A DNA stretch of 64,000 nt from Eumeta japonica (Eukaryota; Arthropoda; Insecta; Lepidoptera; Psychidae). The notes under the pieces were generated by a model, which searched no databases, was not told the DNA's origin, and was given only the letters and a program-made list of their open reading frames with translations. The position numbers and the translations under genes were made by a program. The DNA is taken from the NCBI GenBank assembly GCA_005406025.1, contig BGZK01000076.1:186001-250000 (forward strand). Reading direction: 5' to 3'. The number at the start of each line of letters is the position of its first letter. Positions within the stretch are counted from its first letter, which is position 1. Shown here piece after piece: positions 11,631 through 23,640 of this stretch.

Positions 11631-13460
11631 GTTAATCCTCTATGTTCAATAAGAAAAAGAGAACCATAATGAGATCACTCACGCGTCTGTTCAATTGTCT
11701 GTCACGTATTATTTCATACACTATTATACATATAGACTTTACTAAACTCAGCATAATTACATAACATTTTAATTCACATACAATCTAATGTTATTTTTGA
11801 AAAAAAAATGATTTTTTCTTGTTACGTACAAATTGAATGGAGATAAAAAGGAAAATTGAAAAACATTTTTTACGTAAATAGTGAGAAAATGACGAATTTT
11901 CACAGAAAAATTTCACATAAATTTTGAGTACATAATTTGAAAAAAACGCCATGTACATATTCTCCTACATTTCTTTTGAGACACATTTAAGATAATTTTG
12001 GAATGACAATTAAAAACGTTAAAAAGAAGAATGGTCCCATCATTCTTCTCTCTATCTCTCAAATTTGAAATGACGGAAATTTGAAAATATTCAGAAAAGC
12101 GCAGGAAACCTATAATGACCAACACATTTTAATAGTTCTTGAAAAAAAAATCGAATATACATTTTTTTCTTAATGTTTTTATTGTTCATTGTACATCAAT
12201 TCTGATTCTGTCATATTTTTGAAGAAAAATGAAACGTAATTAGTTACTTGTCCATGGAAACCATATAAAAATATTGTGGTATCGTTTGTAATATCCTATT
12301 AGAATAACATATATAGCTTATGTTTATAATTACATGGCGCTATATATAAAATTAAATCGCATAATGGTTGCATTTCTTAGACTCAATGATAGGAGGCCAT
12401 ATTTCGGCCCTTTTTGGTACTGTTACCAATAAAAGTGTACTATAGACAACAAAAAAAGTCCTAAATTTCGATGAATGCGCTCGAATCGCACTTGGCCGGG
12501 TTTTTAATAGAATAAAAGTGTAATATTTTACCAAAAAGGTTTTTCCTTAAACCGTGATCTGATTAATGTCTACCTCAACCCAGTACATATTTATTAGAAT
12601 ATCGGAATCCAATTCAGCTGCATAAGAGATAAAAAATACAAGAATTGATATTTCAAAATAATAAACAACTATTAAACTCGTTGAAGCTAAATAACCGATT
12701 GATACGACGGGTCAAATAATATTTAAAATATAAATTATTTTTTTATAAAGTTTAAAATGATCTACGGTTCTTGTAAATAGTAATTTGTTTAGAAATAACA
12801 GCTAGCAAAACGTAGTGTGTAGTATAGATGACATTTCCTGGACTTAGATGGACATTATAATATTTGTTGCTAATAAATGATAAGTATTAATTGTCTTAGC
12901 ACACTGAACTTTTTACGTACAATCATGCGCGGCCGCATTGTAATGGTACCGTTGTATCCTCCATCATATTATTAGTATATAATAATAAATATGATAACCC
13001 GTGGCTCACTAGTTGAAATACTGTCTTTGGACTTGGCTTAAGTTTAAAACAAACACTGTATCCTTTTGGATAACACACTTTTAATTTAATTTTCTAGCCG
13101 ATATTATTAAAGACATTACATCTCTGGTTTAAAATCACAGCTAACATTGTCCTATTGCTAGTTTTGAGGTTAAGATTTATAAAATAATTAAATTGCCGTA
13201 AAAAAAAAATAATTAATTAAGTATTCTTTTTCCACTCTTTAGCCTATTTTACGAATCGATGGTATGTCATTGCAATTGATGTTATAATGCAATTTAGGTA
13301 TTACCATGTAAAATTATTTAAGCTAATGATACACTGTACCGTGATAATTTTTAAACTACTGATTTTTGATTTATTGACATTTTTGTCGAGAGTACACTAA
13401 GCTAAATTATGTTATAGATCTCATAAGGCATAAAAATATAGTACGATAATTTTAATTTCT
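11631..13460. other. AT-rich noncoding stretch, no gene seen
   Basis: Only short chance frames are present (11913-12125 minus, 12352-12534 minus). No repeat or RNA gene was recognised. Confidence 0.5.
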
Positions 13461-13525
13461 AACCCCGATGCAAACAGAGGGGTGTAATAAATTTGATGTA
13501 TCTGTGTGTCTGTTTGTGGCAAATA
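13461..13525 (+). repeat. fragment of a lepidopteran dispersed repeat
   Basis: The block from AACCCCGATGCAAACAGAGG through GGGTGTAATAA, TTTGATGTATCTGTGTGTCT and GTTTGTGGC matches, from memory, a block that is frequent in lepidopteran genomes (a CGACGCAAAAAGAGGGGTGTTATAAGTTTG-like element). The full element borders are not preserved here. Confidence 0.35.
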
Positions 13526-14079
13526 AGGTACGAAGGGGAAAAGGGAATGAAAAAATTAGGCGTTGACGGTTGATTCGCTTTTCGAATTTTCTGAGTAGAT
13601 TGATTACAACGATCTCATTGACCAAATACTGCTGTTTTGATATCTATTTAAGTTGCCTAGATAGCGTACTTAAATTCAAACTTCATAACTTATCATTTTG
13701 GTTGTATTCTATTATTTTATTTATATATTTAGTGGTCCCTAGACGCGACAATGCTTGCATCAAAATATTACCTACTACTTGTATTAAACTTGAAGCCTCA
13801 ATAAATATTATTTTGTTACGTTTTAGAGGTTTTGTTTGTGCCAGGGGTTTTATAAATCTTTAATTTAAGTTTTATGTCCGTATTTTTTCAGGAACAATTT
13901 TTCTACACTATTATTAATTTTTTCCAAGAACCCTTTTAATATTTCGTGCCGAATTTTTTTAAACTATTATTAGTTTATTTCAAAGACATTTCAGCCTATG
14001 CACTTTACATTGAACGCATTACTTATTTTAATGTATGGTATAACACAGAAGATAGAATTGAGAAATATATTGTCAGCAA
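13526..14079. other. AT-rich noncoding stretch, no gene seen
   Basis: A 97-codon frame (13570-13863, plus) is rich in Ile, Leu, Phe and Tyr, as AT-rich chance frames are. It shows no domain and starts at a non-ATG codon. Confidence 0.45.
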
Positions 14080-14158
14080 ATTTGAAATTTCATTAGTTTA
14101 ATCTTTCAATCTTAAATAGTTCTTAAGAATGAAAGATTGAAGTAATGAAATTTCAAAT
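14080..14158. repeat. nested inverted repeat (hairpin)
   Basis: Outer arms 14080-14095 and 14143-14158 (ATTTGAAATTTCATTA and its complement) pair over 16 bp. After a 4-base mismatched step, inner arms 14100-14108 and 14130-14138 (AATCTTTCA / TGAAAGATT) pair over 9 bp. A third small TCTTAA/TTAAGA pairing lies in the loop. The result is a 79-bp foldback, similar in design to a miniature element or a hairpin RNA. It lies 45 bp from the repeat at 14203. Confidence 0.75.
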
Positions 14159-14202
14159 GGAAAATAAATAAAATTGGCCAAATTGGGAATAGGATTTCCG
14201 CA

Positions 14203-14628
14203 CTTAGGGTTCCGTATCAATGAAGAAAATGACGTGAAATTTGTTATCGTAAATCAAACGAGTACCATTACATCACGTTTCGATAATTTTAAATATACAC
14301 GTAAGAAGAAAAGTCATTAATAAACCTTTAGTGCATTTTTGAATACTTATCCAACGACACTCCACACGGTGCACTGTGGCGAAAAGTTAATTTTATTTGA
14401 TTTTAAATATGGAAAGCTACTCTTAAATTTCTTTTTTTTTTCAAAATTTCGTACATAATTGTGTGACGGTTATCATAAAACGTCTACCAGTGTGATTGTA
14501 ATCGAAATTCATTAAAGAAAAAGCGGAGTTATATAACTGTGCCATAGGGACCGATCGACAGACGAACAGACGGTAGGAACACAATTACAAGGGTTCCTTT
14601 TTCCCCTTGGTTATGGAACTCTAAAAAT
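14203..14628 (+). mobile_element. non-autonomous lepidopteran element with inverted ends
   Basis: The left end TTAGGGTTCCGTA (14204-14216) and right end TTATGGAACTCTAAAAA (14611-14627) are imperfect inverted repeats. Near the right end GACAGACGAACAGACGG (14559-14575) and GGGTTCCTTTTTCCCC are typical of a very abundant lepidopteran non-autonomous family. No transposase frame is present. The copy is diverged, and the interior is mostly AT-rich. The family name is not known to me with certainty. Confidence 0.55.
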
Positions 14629-15579
14629 GAAATCGTTTTGTTTTCACTCATTTGATGCAAAGAGAAAGGTTTAGTAGGAATTTGGGAAAAAATTACCGCT
14701 CCGGCTGAGGTTGTGAACAAGACGATGATTTATGAAAGCTCGATAGAGCTTTGACAGAAAAAGGTGCAACGTACGTGTACGTAAAAGAAAAAAGCTCTGG
14801 TGAGCTGTCAAATACGGTGTTCATAATGGTAAGGTGAAAGTTAATTTCGCTATTTATTCATTCTGTTTTTCGCCTTGTAAAAGTCAAAGGGATTGTCATA
14901 AAATATCACCAACAGGATATAGTGTGATTCAACTTGGGTCATTTTTGTGCACAGCCGTCACTAAGTTTGCGTTGATCGTTCTATTATATCGTAATAATAG
15001 TAGGTGTTTGTCGTTGAGAGATTAATTTTGTAATTACAAGTAATAATTGACAATATAAGATATAGCAAGTGTAATGTAATTATCTTAATTGAAATGAATG
15101 ATATTATTGACCCGAAATAATAAGCGATGTGAAATATAAAAATATAATAAACGTTATTTAGAAAGCACATTAACACGAGTAACAGCTTAAACATAAAAAT
15201 CTTTAAGTAGTTAATCAACGAAGATTAAATTGGAAATTGCTGTATCAAATATACATCACAAGGCATTAAGTTAAAAAATAAAATAAAAATAATTCAACAA
15301 ATATGCAGCTTCGGATCTGGCCCGGCTCGGAATTTCCCATGCTGCGTTGGATGACCACAGATAGGGTTTGCAACAGGTAAGACCAGGAAATTTTTGGTGA
15401 TATCTGAATCAATAGATGAAGGAAGTAGGACTACATGTTCGGAAGAGCGAATCGCAAATAGAAGCACTATGTCAGAACTTAATAATGACGAAGCATAGGC
15501 CCTGCGGATCAAAGCCGTATTATTCCATTAACCCTTACTATGACACTTTTTAAGCCCGTATTCTTTGTTTGCCTGTATG
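14629..15579. other. AT-rich noncoding stretch, no gene seen
   Basis: Several 60-85 codon frames on both strands (for example 14961-15218 minus, 15294-15512 minus) have no recognisable domain. Confidence 0.45.
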
Positions 15580-15627
15580 TCTGTTCGTATGTTGCATTAA
15601 GTGTCTGTTCGTATGACGCATTAAATG
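15580..15627 (+). repeat. 24-bp tandem duplication
   Basis: Two copies of a unit beginning TCTGTTCGTATG (15580-15603 and 15604-15627) differ at four positions. The unit is eight codons long, so the open frame 15540-15722 that spans it repeats CSYVALSV / CSYDALNV. That frame has an ATG but no recognised domain, and may be chance. Confidence 0.7.
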
Positions 15628-16299
15628 TCTATCTGGATAGATTCACGTTTATAACAATGGACGAGTTCTTCGATTTCAATGAGTGGCAGTTCTTCTTCTC
15701 AGTGGCACTTCGTGAACGTTAAGTATTGAATGAGATATGATTAATTAAACTCCGTGAGTATGAATAATAAAGCGTACCCGTTGTAGATTAAAAACGACTT
15801 AAAATAGAGATTTGATGTTATTTTTTTTCGAAAGACCTCGATACATATTGTAGCGTTTCAAATTACCTATTTTTTTTTCGTACATATTTTTTTAAGTCAT
15901 TGGTTTTTTTGAGTTGAAAAAATAGGATTTTAGCATGATTCTGATACGTAAATGGATTATTTTGTGGTTGTGTGCGTCGAATAAAAAAATGGAAACGAAT
16001 TTATACAACTACCGTCTAGCCTCGCAATGAAATAAAAAATATTTAGACGAGCCGAAGCGAACGCAAATGTTTCCACATTAAAAGCCTTCGCTAAAAGTGA
16101 AACTTATAAATTACAACTAATTGAAACAGATAACGGCCGCAAGGACTGTCATTTTTTCACCTTGTCCCCGTAGTGCGGCCGAAATGGGAGAGAACGAAAT
16201 GAAAACCAAACCGACATCATTCCCGAACTAAACACGGAACAAACATAAGCCCGCATGTGGGGAATAATTTAAAATACGCAAAAATACGGCCACTTCACT
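15628..16299. other. noncoding stretch flanking a CpG island
   Basis: The sequence becomes progressively more complex from about 16010, with GGCCGC and Hox-like TAATTG motifs (for example near 16120). No reading frame is convincing. It may be part of the same regulatory block as 16300-16660. Confidence 0.4.
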
Positions 16300-16660
16300 T
16301 CTAAACCCCCCCCCCCCTGGCCGTGCCAGATGAGAGGGGGCCGCGGGTGGTCCCTTGCGTATTTTCGGTATGCGTAGGTGGCGCCCCTGCGGGGTGTTCG
16401 TTAAAAGCGACCGGAGTACGTAGTATTATAAAAGTTGTGCCGCGTGTAAGTAGTGGGGGCGCGCGGTGCGGGACGGGAGGGGAGGCGACGAGCGAGCGGG
16501 AGTTTTTGGGGGTGTCGGGCGGAGGGGGTACCTAGTTAGACAGTTAAAGGTATGCGGTATTAACGGTACGGAAATGAATGTACAAGTAGGCACGTTTTCG
16601 CGAGGCTGCTGCGCGGGAGAGGAGAGCAGCGCCGTGTGACGCAACCTAAAGCGGGGTTAG
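16300..16660. promoter_or_regulatory. CpG-rich island, possible promoter
   Basis: The island opens with a run of twelve C (16306-16317). It continues with dense G runs and CG dinucleotides (GGGGGCGCGCGGTGCGGGACGG-type sequence near 16455-16480). ATTATAAAAG (16427-16436) resembles a TATA box and GTAAGT about 20 bases further on resembles a splice donor. The frames 16323-16535 (plus) and 16426-16644 (minus) are low-complexity Gly/Pro/Arg frames expected from GC-rich DNA. Promoter or first-exon function is inferred from composition. Confidence 0.4.
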
Positions 16661-19139
16661 ATAATGAAAATACTTTTGTGTGTCGATGTGCAGGCGCGCG
16701 CGTGTGGTGTATGTGTATGAAGGCTTTTTGCGAGGTTTTTCCTCGTTCGTGTGCGCGGGTTATTGTTGTCGCTATATGAAAGCCGGAGAGAGGTTTGATT
16801 AAGGATTAGGCCGGTTCGATAGTGTGCTTATGTATACAGATAAGAGATTCCCACTTCGAAAATTCACATTTCTCTTCTTTCGATATATAACAAATGAATA
16901 ATGAAAGAAAATTTAAGCAATGCTCGATTAATACGACGCATAACTTACTGTTCTACATATTTAGATTAAAATTCAAGATAAAAAAGATACTCACATGTTT
17001 AAAAAATCACATTAAAACAATGTGAGATAACGCAACAGATTGAACGTTTGCGACGAAACTCACAGCGGCAAAGTTCGTACGCTGTACTGTATGTTACTTA
17101 TTACAGATCGTAATTGAAAGTATTGAGTTTTTAAACCATATTTCAAACTGAACTAACAGTAAATTGATATGACTTGGAAAATAAATCTTCCATACATTAA
17201 TAAGAAAAGCTTATTTTCCATGAACACTCCCTTAAATATTCATATTTTTCGCATATTTTTGCCTACATTAAAAAAGACAGTAAGTTCTCTGTGTTTAACA
17301 ATAAACTTGTAAATCTCAACCAATGTTGTCTCAAGTTTTGAACCAATGTTCGCTGACGCGGGTATCCGCTGCGTTTGTCTTCCGCTTTTTGAGAAAATTC
17401 GTTTTAGGCAATAAGCAATGACAATATTCATTCATTCAAAAACTTATTACATATGCATATAGCCCGATACATTCTTAACTGTGGTCGTCTATCATAGAGC
17501 TTTATTTTTTTTGAAGAAGAAAACTAGTTCACTAGCTGTGCCATTCAGTTACATTAAAAAAAAATGTCGAAAACATTTCTTTTTTCCAATGACTTGTCCA
17601 ATAAGTGATTATAATCGTTTTATATATAATATTATAATATTGTGACGTGTACCTGGATAACCGAGCTTCGATGGCCATCATCTTTCGAGTTTACTATGAG
17701 AATCTGATAACTTCGTTCATTTTCGAGAATAAATATTTAGACAAGTAATGCACATATATTGCATAATATATGTTGCATTTACGTATTGTATTTGTGCAGC
17801 GGAATCTGCAGCTTGTGTCGTGTAATGACATTTGTTGTTGGGAAACAAACAATGATACAGCACACTTATCTCAAAATTCTGCGACCGGGCGCTAAATAAA
17901 GCAACAAATAGATTTTTTTTGTTTGAAACAAACAAAAAACTTTAATTAAAAAAAAAAATAAACAGAATGAATTTATTAGAGCCGCTTTCGATACATCCGT
18001 GTATATGTTTTTAAGAATTGCTTTCCTAAAAGGTTAGAATGATGAAATATAACAGTAAAAGATAAAGTACTATAATGCGTTAATCAATACTCTTATTAAT
18101 GTGCCCGTACACCCACTTCGTTTACTTCGCATCGCTGGCCCCTCCCACACACGCTCTCAGTTAGAGGTACAACAATACTATGTGTCTAAATATGGAATTA
18201 TTCCACATATTTTTTTTCTGCAATCAGGTGTTGAATCTGCTCAGACAGTTGCGTATACGCCGCGCTGGCGTGTCAAAAACAGCATATGTTTTCAATGAGC
18301 GATGAAGAAGTTAATTGGAAAGAATAATTTAAAATAATTCTTCACCAGCCCAAATACTATTTGCCTTAATCAGAGAATAAAAATAAGGTAAATATGATAA
18401 GGAAAAGTAAAGATATATTGATTTAAAAAATAAATAAGTTTTTGTATTTCTAATTTTTTTTTAAATTAAAAAAAATATGTAATATTCAATAGTATATTTG
18501 GAATCATAGGGTAGCAATATACAAAATATTGGAAAAAAAAACTCCTTTTCTTGTTCTCCCCACACCATTATAGAGAACATACTTTTTTCTTATCTACGCG
18601 GAACCCTAAAACTCATACGACCCGCCCACGGAAAAATGAAGGTACTTAAGCGCGAATAAAACATTATTTTTAATGTCCAAAGCGAGGACGTTTCGGTGTT
18701 ACTTCTCGTGCCATAGACTTTTATAGACGACGCCGCATTCGGAGGCTTTGACGATTTTTGCTGTAGGCTTTTTTGCAGGCGTTCGCATGATTTGGGTGTT
18801 GTACCCGTGTACTAGTAATATAAAAGCGGTCAAGTGCGCACGGGATGATCCGTAATCGGGGCCCGCCCGATGAAAGCGTTCATACTTCTCGTTTGATTAC
18901 GGTCCTGTTAAAATAACATATGGAGGAAAATAGACAAAAAACTATATTAAACATTCTAGTGTTATATACGAAACGCTAAAAAATATGTGTACGTTAAATT
19001 CCAAGCAAAAATGGTTTTGTAGCCGGTAAGGCAGTCGGCGTATTCGTATTTCTTTTAACCTATTTTCCTTTTTTTTTCGTTTTAATATACTATTATATAC
19101 TAGTTTGTCTGTAGTTTTGTCTACGCAAATATATAATGA
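16661..19139. other. AT-rich noncoding stretch, no gene seen
   Basis: No gene is recognised. A fragment CTACGCGGAACCCTAAAAC at 18594-18612 resembles the right end of the element family at 14203-14628. A small hairpin TCACATT/AATGTGA lies near 17007-17025. A somewhat complex patch runs from 18640 to 18900. Confidence 0.5.
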
Positions 19140-19380
19140 AGTCTTTCATATTCTACTACATCGAACGATTTCGGTGTCGCTGACGATTCTGCTTTCTTCC
19201 CCAGTTCTTATTTAAATTTCGATCTGTTCTCAATTCTTATCCCGTTCTCGCTCTCAATCTCGATATCTATTTCGTTTTCGGTCCGAATTCGGTTTGGAAT
19301 TGGAACGACAACCGATTTCGGTTGTCGTTCCAATTCCGATTTCGTCCACGATTCTGCTCCCAATCTCGCTGTTAAATATA
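19140..19380. repeat. simple-sequence block of TCTCGATC/TTCGAT-like words
   Basis: The region is built from loosely repeated pyrimidine-rich words such as TCTCGCTCTCAATCTCGATA and ATTCTGCTCCCAATCTCGCT. A similar vocabulary (CTCGATCTCGCTCTAGATCC) recurs at 22723-22755. This looks like a degenerate hexamer-type tandem array, and it contains the perfect palindrome at 19296-19337. Confidence 0.45.
19296..19337. repeat. 42-bp palindrome with perfect 20-bp arms
   Basis: The left arm 19296-19315 (GGAATTGGAACGACAACCGA) and right arm 19318-19337 are exact reverse complements separated by only TT. Pairing stops immediately outside the arms (T opposite G). Confidence 0.9.
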
Positions 19381-22300
19381 ATTTTTCTTTGTCTCAATTT
19401 ACATTTCAATACTCATATGCATTTATACTTTATTCCCCGAGATATATTAAAATGATATTGCGTCATGCCCTGAATTGGATGCGACAAAATTTACACTCTT
19501 AACCACCTATATTTGCAATCTTTACTGTAATAACGTAATAGACATTCACCCTGAAAGGACAAAAATATCGAAACCAGAGGATCAATTGTACCATAGGAAC
19601 AGGGACAACCTAACTGAATACCTACAATACCTGCGTTAATCTAGAATATATTCCATCGATAAGTTAAATTCCATCCAGATCCGTTCAGTCGCTTATGTGT
19701 GATTGGTATTAAGTATCCAAATTTCGTCACATACTTTCATCATTTATAAATAATACGATATTGTGGTATTAGATATAGTAATATATTTTCCAAATGTTAG
19801 TGTAGCTCCTACATATTATAAACATTGGAAAAAGACTTCGAAATTCAGAAAAAAAGACTTTTATTCGTTTAAAAACACAACAAGGCATCGGAAACTCTCC
19901 CAACAAAGCAAACGTTCATGGGCGACCCTGATCAGCACTTATGGGATGGCTCACGTATTATCTTGTAAATAACTATTTGAAAACTTTTACACCTTTGTTA
20001 ATATTTAAAAAAAGATTAACCTTGACTACAAAGTTGTTGTCTTTCAATTAGGTCTTGGAAAAGGAGTTCCGATAAATCTAAATAAATCATAGGCCTTTGT
20101 TATTAGAAAGATAATTATCGTATTTGAAAGATAATTAGCCCTTTCTATTTAAAAAGATAATTATCGAAACAAAGTTAATTTTAATTACTCCGTTTATGTT
20201 AAGATTTTCATTATTATTATTATCATCGTGTATTTGAAAATTATATTAATTTAATGAAATAAACAATATTTCATTACATAATATTTCAAATTCATTTCCA
20301 CCGTCTGTCTCACAAATATGTTACAACATTTTTTTTTAATTTATTGTTTATTCTAACATGATAATAGAAAAAAATAGAAATTGTAGTTTCAAAAAATTTA
20401 TAACACACGCATGGCGTAAACTATTTTAATTATAATATTTATGCATGTATAGGAGGGCACTGTCGAGTATGATCAGTTTCATAAAATGCATTAATTACTA
20501 CTGAAGGCAGTTGCTACGGCCTACGCAGGCAACAGTAAGGTTGCTGCATGGCCGAGATTTTGAATACCTTCAACGTTTCTATGTCTCCAGTATTGGCAAT
20601 ATAGAAAATGTAACGAAAGAAATCTATCTGTATGCAATAGCAACAATGTAGATTCGCTTATCACAATGTCGTGAAACAATCTCGCTACAATTTAGGTGTC
20701 CCGCGACAAGTTCTGATGTATTTGGCAATAAATTGCGCTCAAGCAGAGAACATGCAGCGTCAAGAGGACAAAGTTGTAGTTAATATTTTTTTCTCCTTAA
20801 ATCCTTCTTACTTGAGAAGGAAGAAGAATGAAGTACATTTATTTATTGACTATAAAAGTTAAGAAAAAAATTTTTAAAACTTGAAATGAATAAGTCCGCT
20901 CGATGAAAACAGAGTGAGGTATATTACAAAACAATTGAGTCAAACTTCATGTTGATAAATGTCAAATACAAAAGGTGTCAAAATTTCAGTAATACATATG
21001 AATAAAAATTAGCGTATGGACGATAGAGCAAATATGTATTTGCTCAATATATCAATTATATTGTCAATATGAAATCAAATTCACTTCTTGTTACAACGTT
21101 CAATCTACTTTTATATTGAAATCCATTGCTCCGTGGTGGAGACGCTCTATCGCCATGTTACCTCTTTGACCAATAATGTGCCCTCAATGATGATCTCGTT
21201 TCTGCTGAATGTAGAGCATATAACAATTATTCTTCTTTCAGGGTTCTCCATTCCAGAGGATTTTACTCCTTAAGCCTTTTAGTCACGCCCTAACGACCTT
21301 GCGGTATGTCTCGCCGGAATCACCTCATGGTGTAAACCCGATTGTCTCCGTGTCATGTAATTGCAGATCCGTCATGTTTTTTTTAAATATTTCTTAATCT
21401 ATATGCAGAATATATATCGATGCTGCAGGTCATTTTCTTCTCTTGATCGATTTTAGTATGACAGCTGACGCATGTAATCGTCAATGTAGATGCTTCTAAA
21501 ACTACAATGTACCTATTATTGTAGAACATGAAATGTGAATGTCCAGCGACATCGGACAGAAAATGTGCCAAATGTAGTATTTAGTCTCCGTTTATGTGGC
21601 GTTTTTTATTGTCAATAAATTGGTAACAGAATATTAATAAGTAATTGGGAGAGTATATTAAGAAGTAATCAAAAATATAAACAACGTTATTTTTTATTTT
21701 GTGTCCGGTGAAATGCAATAAAGATACTTGGTAAGTTGAGATCCATCTACAATAAAACGTGCCTTCAAAAAATTGTCTCTGTCAAATGATCATACACCAA
21801 TTAATTAATTCTCTTTTACAATGGAAATTTCAAACGCAAACCAATTTAGACATAAGAAAATTTAAATTCAATACTATATCGAATCGTGGAATTTCTGTTA
21901 ATTACATAAAAAAATGTTTATGGCTTTCTGTTTAAAAAAGCGTCTTTTATAATTTTTTTTTTAATCCAAAAAAATGAATGTAATTGCAATAGTATTTTTC
22001 TTTCAGAGTACTTAACCATAACTGAGATAAAATAATTTACAACATCAGTCTTTTTAGTATTTACAACGAAATGAAATTTCTTAAGATAAATTAAGAATAT
22101 ATCACTCTTTAATGTTTGCTGAAGTCACAGAAAAAATTCGGTTGTTTGTTAGTTTTGCTAAAATATTTTAGCCTGCCTACGTGGAACCCTAACGTGCCAA
22201 TGCATTTTCCTGTATAGCTGCTGACCATCTCTGGTGTAAACGGTTTTGGTCTATACCTTCATAATGGCTGTTCCACCATAGACTCACCTTCCACACAGTG

Positions 22301-22689
22301 ACAAAGAGAGATGGAGTTGTTCGTACATATACCGTGGTAAGAACGCAGAGGAGTTTCAACCAATAATGGATTTGATCTGAAATTCCGTACGTGCCCGTTA
22401 CAGAATCGTTGTAATACGAGCTGTGCTATTAGATATCGAGTTTCACTAATTACAAATTATTTGCCAATCATTTGATTGATCTTCCTGAGGTGTAATATTT
22501 CAGGAAAACCAATCAATTACATCGAACTATGAAAATAATATTTTGTTGAACTCGAAGCGTAAAATTTAATTTTCGATACAGCATCTGAAATATTAGGCTG
22601 TTTTCAAGATCTCGTAACTACCGAATTTGTATTCGAAACTAGCTTCTGCTCGCGACTCCGCACGCGTAGAATAAATTCTCCGTCTTCTA
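19381..22689. other. AT-rich noncoding stretch, no gene seen
   Basis: Frames of 60-70 codons occur on both strands without recognisable domains. CTACGTGGAACCCTA at 22178-22192 is another possible end fragment of the 14203-14628 element family. A short ATT-type run lies at 20210-20226. Confidence 0.5.
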
Positions 22690-22964
22690 CGCTGACTGAC
22701 GGCGCTGCCAACAACGGTCCCGAACTCGATCTCGCTCTAGATCCCGATCCTGCTCCTATGCTGCCTTCGATTCGACGCCAATGAAATTATTTCAGAGACA
22801 CCCGTGCTCTTGTACCGAAAACAGACGAATTGTGGTTTTTTTTTGACTTTCCGTTATCAAATTTGAAAAGTTTTCATGAAATCGAGAAGCTACCGTTTTC
22901 AGTTCGATTTCTGAAAATCGAGTTTACTTGAGATTTTGACGTTAGGATCGTAGAAATGTCGCGT

Positions 22965-22968
<4 letters not shown>

Positions 22969-22995
<27 letters not shown>

Positions 22996-23030
22996 AGTGT
23001 GTATGTGTGTGAGTGTGTGTGTGTGTGTGT
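22969..23030. repeat. GT microsatellite with GAGT and GTAT interruptions
   Basis: About 62 bases of GT dinucleotides are broken by single-base changes. On the minus strand this gives a Thr/His frame (22899-23099) that is an artefact of the repeat. Confidence 0.85.
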
Positions 23031-23279
23031 TAGAATACTTTTGGAACTGCTCTCTTGATAAATTCCATAATCTAACCAGACATTCTTGTTAAAAAACAAG
23101 GTCGATCGTCAAACGCGTCAAAATCGATTGGTTGGTTCAAGGGGTATCGTTAACAGAAAGTTAAAATAACATGTGACGTTCTTGTTGGATTGACGTCTGA
23201 TATTCGGTCATCTTTTTGTGTTCAAAAGCCTTTGTCGGATACCATAAAGCAGATAAAAATCGAATAGAGCGTTCTAAAA

Positions 23280-23640
23280 ACATTGTAGTTAAAAATTAAA
23301 AAAAAAAGGTTTTTTTTTTAATATATAGAGATTTTTGAATTCAAAGAGCTCCAAATATACTTAAACTATGTTTTTGAGCTCGGAGAGTTTGAAAGTCTAG
23401 ACTGAACTACAAAAGCAACAAAATCGATCTTTTGAACGATACGAACTCAATTTACTGCTACTTTATTTTTGAATATTTTGAACTAGAAAATAGTAAAAAC
23501 ATCCAGGAAGGGCTTGCAGAGTCAACCGTTTTTCAAGTTTTCGAACTCAGAAACTCATTGACAATATTTATAACTCAAGGGGCTCAAAGGTACATTGCGA
23601 TAAACATCATAGCGGTAAGTCTTAGGGACGACATGTAGGG
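23280..23640. repeat. diverged repeat sharing AGCTC blocks with 60420-61570
   Basis: The words AAAGAGCTCC, TTTGAGCTCGGAGAG, TTCGAACTCAGAAACTCA and GGGGCTCAAAGG echo the GAGCTCAAAA words at 43660-43760 and 60575. The three regions may be decayed members of one family. The match is patchy and by eye, so this is tentative. Confidence 0.25.

Noticed and set aside
22899..23099. Thr/His-rich minus-strand frame
   Set aside because: It is a translation of the GT microsatellite.
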